From: Cucumis sativus
Lineage: Eukaryota; Streptophyta; Magnoliopsida; Cucurbitales; Cucurbitaceae
DNA: 64,000 nucleotides
Reading direction: 5' to 3'
Assembly (NCBI RefSeq): GCF_000004075.3
Contig: NC_026660.2
Span: 11,098,001-11,162,000 of the forward strand
Position numbers and translations under genes: made by a program. Positions 57,701 to 64,000 of the stretch are shown piece by piece. Within the stretch, counting starts at the first letter, position 1. Every line of letters begins with the position of its first letter. Under the pieces are notes generated by a model. The model saw only the letters and a program-made list of their open reading frames with translations. It searched no databases and was not told where the DNA came from.

Positions 57701-60700
57701 CTCAAGTAGCGATTGAGGTACGGAGAGAAAGATCTCTTTTTTATGACTTCCACTTATCGAACAGGGTAGAAAAATCTTTATTGTTATATGAGCTAAAACT
57801 GCTAATATTGTCTTACTTCTCTATTTTTCTTAAATTCACCTATAAAATTTTCTACGGTATTTGATTCAGCAAAGCTCATCCTAATTTCCTTTGCATATCC
57901 TACTCTTCAATGTCTTAGGCATCTCAATTAGCAATTGAGGTATGAAGAGAAATATCTCTTTTTTATGACTTCCATTTATCGATCCTGACCCGAAAAAGTG
58001 ACCAACCAGACATGGGATTGCCTTAGTTGTGTCTCTCGGATGGGAAGAAAAGGATTCCGTTCTATTTCCTTTTTTAAGAAAAAGAGGCCGTAGCCCGATC
58101 TCAACTGGTTACCAGACGCGTGACCGAGTTCATTCAAGCATGATCTGTAGGTCTTTTTCCCCTATGAGTTAGCGCTTTACTTAGCAACTTCTAATCTAAC
58201 CTTCCCCTCTCCTCTCCCTTACGATTATTTCCCCTCTTATTCAATATAAAAATAAATAAATAAATGGGTGTTTTCAAATATAGCAAAATAAACCAAAATG
58301 TTTACAAAATTTCAAAATCTATCCATGATAGATAGACACCAATAGAAACTTGTATCAGTTTTTATCAATGTCTATCATTGATAGATTTAGAAATTTTGCT
58401 ATTTTTGTAAATATTTTCAATAGTTTTGTTGTTTGAAATAATTTTTCATCAATAAACTGCACACTTCAACGAGGTATTATATATGGAGTATACTAAGAAT
58501 AAAGAGAATATTGAAAAGAAGATGAAAACAAGCACAAGGATACATGGAAAACTCTAGTAGAGGGAGAAAAACCACGATAGAAGCCACTCTTATTATTTTT
58601 AATAATCTAAAGAATACATATGTGAAGAATATATATAGGCTACAACAAGTCCTAACAAATAAGGAAATAAAACTAGGGTACAATAAAATACAAAAATATC
58701 ATTGAGGCTATAAACAATCAACTAGCCCCTTGTTTCCAACGTATAGATGTCAATTAGATCCAACTTGCTAACACAAGAGTCAAAGTTTTGTCTAAGTTAT
58801 CATTTGGTGAGAACGTCAACAATTTGTTGATTGGATGGATCCATACAAATATTTTCATTATCAAGTTTCTCCTTGATGAAATAAATGTTTGTCAATCTCC
58901 ACATGTTTTGTTATGTCATGTTGAACTGGGTTATTAGCTTTGCTATAGCAACCTTATTATCACATAAGAGCTTCATAGGTAACTCACATTTCTGGTAAGA
59001 TCAAACAAAACTTTTTGCAGCCAGATCTCTCCACAGACTCCCAAATTTATAGCTATGTATTCAGCTTCAGCATTACTCCTAGTGACAACATTTAGCTTTT
59101 TACTCCTCCAAGTAACAAGATTACCCCACACAAAGGTACAGTATCCAGAAGTGGACTTTCTGTCAGTAATCTATCCTGCCCAATCAGAGTTGTTACAAGC
59201 CTCCATACATTATCTCTACAGATCAGACCTTTACTTGAAATAGTTTTCAAATACCTCCGAATATGATTCCCAACTTCCATGTGTTCTTTATAGGGTGCCT
59301 GCGTAAATTGACTCACAATACTAATTGCATATGTCATGCATTGCCCCACCCCATGACACGTCCAAAAGCTCGCATTGCAGCACAAAAATGCTACCTGAGC
59401 AATCCTGTCACCTTAGGATGAAACGCTAGAACCCTCATCTTAAAACCTTGAACATAGCTTCATCGCCTAGTTCTAACTTAATCCTTTAACTACTAATGAT
59501 AAGCAACCATACCATACAAGATATAAACAAACTTCACTTTATTAACTTAATAACATGCGTTCCAAGTATAGATATTACATGCTTTCTTTACTATGATTTC
59601 TGTTAAATTTGGTAGTACGGGGTTCCATCTCAAAACCAATTGGCAATGAGAGGAGTAGTTCATCTACCTTATATGGAGTATGAGTCCCCTTGGTTTTTCC
59701 AATGTGGGACTCTCAACTTCTCCAACATGCCCCCTCAAGATGGTGCCTCTTTGGTTTCACCTATCTTGGACCAAATACCCGTTTGGGTTTAATGGGCTCT
59801 GATACCATGTTAAATTTGGTAGTACGGGGTTCCATCTCAAAACCAATTGGCAATGAGAGGAGTAGCCCATCTACCTTATATGGAGTATGAGTCCCCTTGG
59901 TTTTTCCAATGTGGGACTCTCAACTTCTCCAACAATTTCAAACCATCAACACCTAGTATAGCTCCTTCAAGCTTAAACGCCTGGCTAACGTCTCAACGCG
60001 TAACAACTCACCTTATCCACTAATTAAGCACAATTAGCAAATTTCCTCGAAAAATCCTAACTCTCCTGCCTCGCTTCATCTCGCATTGAACTTTAAAACG
60101 CCTAGTTATTCTTGACCGCATTTCCCTTCATCTCCCGTCACCTAGCTTCAACGCCAACTAGTACTCAAAACGCCTACTTCAAAATGCTTCCTTTGAGAAA
60201 TCCTTTTTAATTAAAAACTTGGTTCAAAATGACCCTTCTAATTTGAACACAGGTCTAAAAACATAGGAGATATTTGGTCTGTGTGGGACAGAGAAATCAA
60301 CTTTCCCACTAGATGATGATACTTCTCAGTCTTCTCTTAATCAACAGGAACTTCGTCAACATAATTTCCTTGTTTTGTGGAGTATTAGCAGGTCTTCATC
60401 TAGTCATACTTGTTTCTTTTGTGAAACTAAGATTCCCTCCCTTGATCTTGCCATCTATATCCCAAGGAAGTACTTCAGATTTCCTAGGTCTTTGATTTCA
60501 AATTTGCCACCCATTTTCCTTTTTAGCTTGGTTATCTCTGCAATATCGACAGGACAATGTCATCGACATACGCACAACAATTTTCCCATATTCGGGCCTT
60601 TTTGTAAACAACGTGTGAGTTGAATGTCCCTGAGTGAAGACTTGAGACTTAACAAAAGTGGTAAATTTGTCAAACTAGGCCCTGAGGGATTGTTTCATAC

Positions 60701-63700
60701 CATAAAGAGATTTTGAAGCTTACACAAGTATACTTCTTGAGGAGGACTAATGTATACTTCTTCCAAATTACCATTTAGGAAAGCATTCATTACATCAAGT
60801 TGACCGAGAGGCCACTCTCGGTTGACTGCAACAGACAAAAATCTCTGACTGTGTTTAACTTTGCCACAAGAGAAAAAGTCTAATAATTTACCTCATAAGT
60901 TTGAGTTGTTGTACATGTCTAAGGTCCCATCTGATTTGTACTTTAGAGTAATCACCTATTTGTATCTCATTGTCCTGTGCCCTTTAGGAAGAGTGCAAAG
61001 ATCCCATGTCTTATTCTTCTCAAGTGCTTCCATTTCTTGGCAGGAGTCTTCCACTCAAGGCTCTCCATAGCTTCATGTATGTTCTTTAGTACTCTTGTAG
61101 TGAACGCCCTGAACTTAGGCGATAGATTACTGTAAGACATGAATTGAACATAGAATGCTTTGTATAGGACCTAGTATACTTTCTTAAGGCAATGAGCATA
61201 TCAAGAGAGGGATCATAACTTCCTTATTTGTCTGAGTCATATTGGCTGGTTTCACAAACCTATTCTTTTTTATAGAGTTTCATCACTTCTGGCAACCTTG
61301 TTCTCTTCTAGAGATATAATACTAGTCTTGTCCTCCTCAACCATATCAGCAATATCATCCTCAATTCACAAATTATTACTAAGCTTGAGCTTGTGTTGGT
61401 TCAGATTCATGGATTGAAGTTGGTGGAGTAGTAAAGTGCACCATTTTCTTTCTAAGATTCTTTTTGTAGTAAGTTATCCAGGGGACATGGTTGGTGGGTA
61501 GAACGGTGTCAAGGAGGATGGGTTCATGAGGCTCAATAGAAGCTTAAAGGAATGAAGGGGATGAGCCAGTTAGCCTCTTCACTCACTCTCCCCCTGAAGA
61601 GGACTCGCATGAAAGAAGGTTTTTTCTCAAGGAAGGTGACATCCATGTACACAAGTACTTTCAATGAGGATGGTAACACTTATAACCTTTTTTGTGCAAA
61701 GGATACCCTACAAAAGCACAGGATTGAACTCGAGGAACAAACTCAGTATGGTTAGGGCCACGACTGGAATGAAGGTAGGGCACCCGAACACACATAGAGG
61801 AGCTTCGGGAATAAGCTGTGTGGTAGGGTAGAACTCCTTGAGACATTCAAAAGGTGTTTGAAGGTGGAGGACCTGAGAAGACATTATATTGATAAGATAA
61901 GCCGTAGTGAGGACCCCATCCACATAAGTAGGAAGGAAAAGAAGCAGTCAACATGAGTGAGCGAGTAACCTCGAGGAGGCGATGGTTTTTTCATTCAGTC
62001 ACCCCATTTTGTTGAGGAATATAGGCACATTAACTTTGGTGGACAATCCCTTTAGAAGGCAGAAATTAATGAAGAGCATTATTAAGAACTCACGAATGTT
62101 ATCACTACACAAATAACAATTTTGGCGTTGATATGTGTCTCAATGGTTGTGTAAAGTTGTTGAAATATTGATGAGACCTCAAATTTACCAGTAAGGAGAA
62201 AGATCCATGTGAGACAGGTATGATCATCAATAAAGATCACAAACCAACATTTCTGCGAAGCAGTGGTGATTCATGAGGTCCCCGAAACATCACTATGAAA
62301 GAGGGAAAAAGGCTGGGTAGGTCTGTAGGGCTGCGACGGAAATGAGGCTCTATGCTGTTTTGCACAAATACACACATCACATGACAAAGAAGTGACATCC
62401 AGTCTAGAAAATGAATGAGGAAATTGATATTTCATATATTGAAAATTTGGGTAGTCAAGACGAAATTGCCATAGCATACCATCTTTTTTAGAAGTAGAAA
62501 AATAAAATTACAATAAACTAGTCCTATAACAATCCCTAGAGTCTCATGCTGTGCTCTACAGTGCCAATCAACTTTGTCAATTTGTACACAACACAACAAT
62601 ATGTTGATTCAGTGATCCAAAAACACGACCAGTTTGTCAAAGAAGCTTACAAGATAGGAGGAAGGAATTTTTCAATGCTAATTATTGGACCTATGGATCA
62701 TTTTCTTGCTATACAAGAAGCTATTATATATCGCTTGGTAGAGCTCCAGCTTGTTGGAACAATTCAAGCGATTAGTCTTGCACAATGAAAAACTTCCTAA
62801 AGCTCTTCAAAAGCTTGCACAAAAGCTTAAAGGATTTTTATATTCTCATACTGATTTCCACACTGCTATCAATGACATAAACCACCATCCGACAAACTAC
62901 GGTATGAAAGAAGGGAAGAGTGGATGCTGTCGAAGTGGGGCATTGAGAGGAAAGGATAGCTGTGGAGGAAAGAAAGGCATGCAAGAATGAGTTATGTGAA
63001 AATTCAGAGGAACATGGGCTTTTTGATGCTAAACCATGGAACTGATAGAATATACCAGTGCAATATACCAGTTTACCACTCCTATCAATCTCAAATCCTT
63101 ATTCATATACCAATGAACCAATATAGTATTGTATTGCACTTGACAGAGGATCCTCTCATTGTTGTTTTATCTTTAGGTTGTACGTCTTTTTATCTTCAAT
63201 TGTACATTTTTTTTTCTTTTGTTAACTTCTCCTAGTGGATGGGCTTCTTTTATTTTTTTTGGATGTATATCCTTCTTGTTGTTCTCTTTGAATCTTTTCA
63301 TTCATAGATATAATGTTTCTTTGTCAATAAAAAAAATGGAAGAAAGAAAAATGGAATTGACATATTTCTTTTATTTCCTGTCAACAAAAAAGAAACTAAA
63401 AAATTAATTCATATACATTTCAAACGTGGGCCTTTATCACATTTTCAGCCTGATTTATGCAAAGTTGAAAATGCATGACAAATTTACAATGCGAAGTTTT
63501 AAAAGATGAGAGTGAGAATGGAGCTTTTGTTCAATAGGATTTGGTCAAAATTCTCATAAACTGTTGAATAGAGAAATCAAAAATAAAAAGTTCATAACAT
63601 CTGAAGACTAAAATAAACTGAAAACTAGTGAAATTAGGAGTTAAAGTAATGATATAAAATAGCTTCAAGTTACGATTTCAGTTGTAAAAATTGTCCTCAA

Positions 63701-64000
63701 ACTTATACCAGTGTTAAAAATGGACCCACAAACTTTAGTTGATAAACTTTTACGCTTCATGTTGTGCCTTTGTAAAGGTATAGATAACTAGATTGCTTGC
63801 TTGACAAAGATGATAAGATTTGAACTTGCAAAATAAATGTATTTGAGTAGTTGGTAAGGTCACTGTTGTATTCTTCTAGAGGTAGATGCCCATAGTAGTT
63901 TAATCTTCATTTCTAGATTTATGTGCCAACTGTAATTGGTGTCCTCACAGCTCGACCCGCAATGCTTGTCAAAGATACAGAGATGACAGCACCTACCCCA
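54799..64000 (+). CDS. PCO: Plant cysteine oxidase (PCO4/5 type), partial at the right window edge
   Basis: A thiol dioxygenase that oxidises N-terminal cysteine of ERF-VII factors using oxygen, feeding the N-degron pathway (plant oxygen sensing). Coding exons: 54799-54901, 56657-56802, 56962-57109 and 63951 to beyond 64000; 132 complete codons precede the last intron and about 17 more are visible. It opens [20 protein letters not shown], continues [20 protein letters not shown], then [20 protein letters not shown] with iron-ligand His98 and His100 (numbering agrees with my memory of PCO4), then HVKSYDW. The last exon gives [17 protein letters not shown] in phase after ...DDISE, confirming the junction. 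The third iron histidine and the C-terminus lie outside. The last intron is 6.84 kb and full of mobile DNA. Confidence 0.9.
55690..56145. repeat. Diverged tandem duplication in PCO intron 1
   Basis: Two related stretches, about 55690-55830 and 56000-56145, share taagt(c/t)caatt, ttaacttcaagt, gattgagtg, attgagcc, gaac, gatt followed by a tt-rich run, ttccaatt and tttttgcaact / ttttttgtaact. They are clearly diverged copies separated by the CA microsatellite. Non-coding. Confidence 0.6.
55846..55866. repeat. (CA)n microsatellite
   Basis: About ten CA dinucleotides followed by degenerate CACT units, inside PCO intron 1. Confidence 0.85.
57547..57985. repeat. Tandem duplication of about 215 bp in PCO intron 3
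   Basis: Copy 1 (about 57547-57766) and copy 2 (about 57770-57985) are nearly identical: both hold atctttattgttatatgagc, gctaccctat/gctacggtat-type sites, ttgattcagcaaagctcatc, cctactcttcaatgtcttag and tatgacttcca. A few substitutions separate them. Head-to-tail orientation. Confidence 0.85.
57986..58210. other. GC-richer island in PCO intron 3, possible organellar insert
   Basis: A 220-bp stretch richer in G and C than its surroundings (cgaaaaagtgaccaaccaga, agaggccgtagcccgatc, ttaccagacgcgtgaccgag). Texture and purine runs resemble plant mitochondrial DNA in my memory, so a NUMT is suggested. I could not match a gene. Confidence 0.25.
58268..58445. mobile_element. MITE-like element (gatagac family, copy 4) in PCO intron 3
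   Basis: Outer parts aaatatagcaaaataaacc and tttgctatttttgtaaat are inverted; the centre holds ccatgatagatagaca and tgtctatcattgatag. Best preserved member of the family in the window. Confidence 0.6.
59390..60240. other. Foreign DNA inserted within the copia relic
   Basis: Interrupts copia similarity between the RNase H and reverse-transcriptase blocks. It contains the complete TRIM (59601-59934) and unclassified flanking sequence rich in cgc/acgcc (for example at about 59940-60180). The origin of the non-TRIM part is unknown. Confidence 0.5.
59601..59934 (-). mobile_element. Complete TRIM (terminal-repeat retrotransposon in miniature)
   Basis: Two direct repeats of 127 bp, 59601-59727 and 59808-59934, differ at only two positions and read TGTTGGAGAAG...TTTAACA on the minus strand (TG...CA ends). 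On that strand, tggtatcagagccc (initiator-tRNA-Met primer-binding site) directly follows the first repeat, and a gaggggg purine tract ends 3 bp before the second, separated by CAT. Internal region: 80 bp, no coding capacity. A perfect 5-bp target duplication atttc flanks it (59596-59600 and 59935-59939). All diagnostic TRIM features are present. Confidence 0.93.
62546..63110 (+). pseudogene. GDSL esterase/lipase (GLIP type) gene fragment, frameshifted
   Basis: Three overlapping frames together read as the C-terminal half of a plant GDSL lipase: [20 protein letters not shown] with [14 protein letters not shown], then [20 protein letters not shown] and [20 protein letters not shown] (block-IV-like GxxCC), then CGG and a [14 protein letters not shown] stretch corresponding to the FFDPxHxTE region. 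The usual catalytic block V (DxxH) is disrupted: HPTE-like Asp is absent at the expected place. Two frameshifts are needed, and the N-terminal GDS block is missing. It lies inside the PCO intron on the same strand as PCO and is presumed non-functional. Confidence 0.75.

Larger units (their letters stand above)
58450..62530 (-). pseudogene. Decayed antisense Ty1/copia retrotransposon relic in PCO intron 3
   Basis: Read on the minus strand, 5' to 3': GAG-pre-integrase zinc motif at about 62270-62480 ([15 protein letters not shown]), integrase C-terminal part at about 61660-61925 ([34 protein letters not shown]), reverse-transcriptase blocks at about 60520-60830 ([14 protein letters not shown]; a YVDD-like active site with disruption), and RNase H at about 58900-59190 ([24 protein letters not shown], with AEAEYIAI). 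A probable 3' LTR remnant lies at about 58450-58735, with a purine run (ggaaacaagggg) before it. Many frameshifts and stops; the 5' LTR was not found. 59390-60240 is foreign insert, including a TRIM. Order pre-integrase, integrase, RT, RNase H identifies copia rather than gypsy. Confidence 0.85.

Overview
This is eudicot plant nuclear DNA: AT-rich, with intron-containing genes (GT-AG introns), CT-rich leaders and decayed transposons between and inside genes. Short elements with gatagac/gtctatc inner palindromes and gcaaaat/attttgc ends recur, which from memory resembles Cucumis and its relatives; a cucurbit origin is an inference, not proven. Seven protein-coding genes are supported. All splice models were built by hand from reading frame, splice sites and remembered family sequence; the six multi-exon models all keep frame across their junctions. 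Layout, left to right: (1) 1081-3501 (+), an intronless 806-residue acidic, coiled-coil protein of unknown function; (2) 4724-9780 (+), a 12-exon plastid-envelope sugar transporter resembling plastidic glucose transporter 1, with a SINE-like repeat in intron 9; (3) 9.8-16.2 kb, a repeat-rich spacer with a hairpin-forming repeat cluster and a 1.5-kb unit bounded by long inverted repeats; (4) 16259-20332 (+), a 14-exon nucleobase-ascorbate transporter (NAT); (5) 20.3-27.0 kb, a spacer with a decayed LINE; (6) 27055-29064 (+), an 8-exon reticulon-like protein of the RTNLB17/18 type; (7) 29-33 kb, a spacer with a palindromic MITE and a tandem duplication; (8) 33106-38488 (-), a 12-exon GSK3/SHAGGY-like kinase of the BIN2 clade; (9) 38.5-42.8 kb, a spacer with no clear gene; (10) 42774-43942 (-), a 4-exon MBF1 transcriptional coactivator; (11) 44-53.9 kb, a TE-dominated stretch including a LINE tail split by a hAT-type element; (12) 53.9 kb to the right edge (+), a plant cysteine oxidase (PCO) gene. 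Its fourth coding exon is only just entered at 63951-64000. It is separated from exon 3 by a 6.8-kb intron packed with a tandem duplication, a possible organelle-DNA insert, a MITE, an antisense Ty1/copia relic, an intact TRIM element and a broken GDSL-lipase gene fragment. The genes are unrelated housekeeping, signalling and transport functions and form no operon-like system. Several touch shared plant physiology (brassinosteroid signalling through the kinase, oxygen sensing through PCO, stress coactivation through MBF1, plastid sugar export), but their adjacency carries no evident functional meaning. I found no novel multi-gene system. The most informative structures are the TE-stuffed PCO intron with its complete TRIM, and the hAT-in-LINE nesting.
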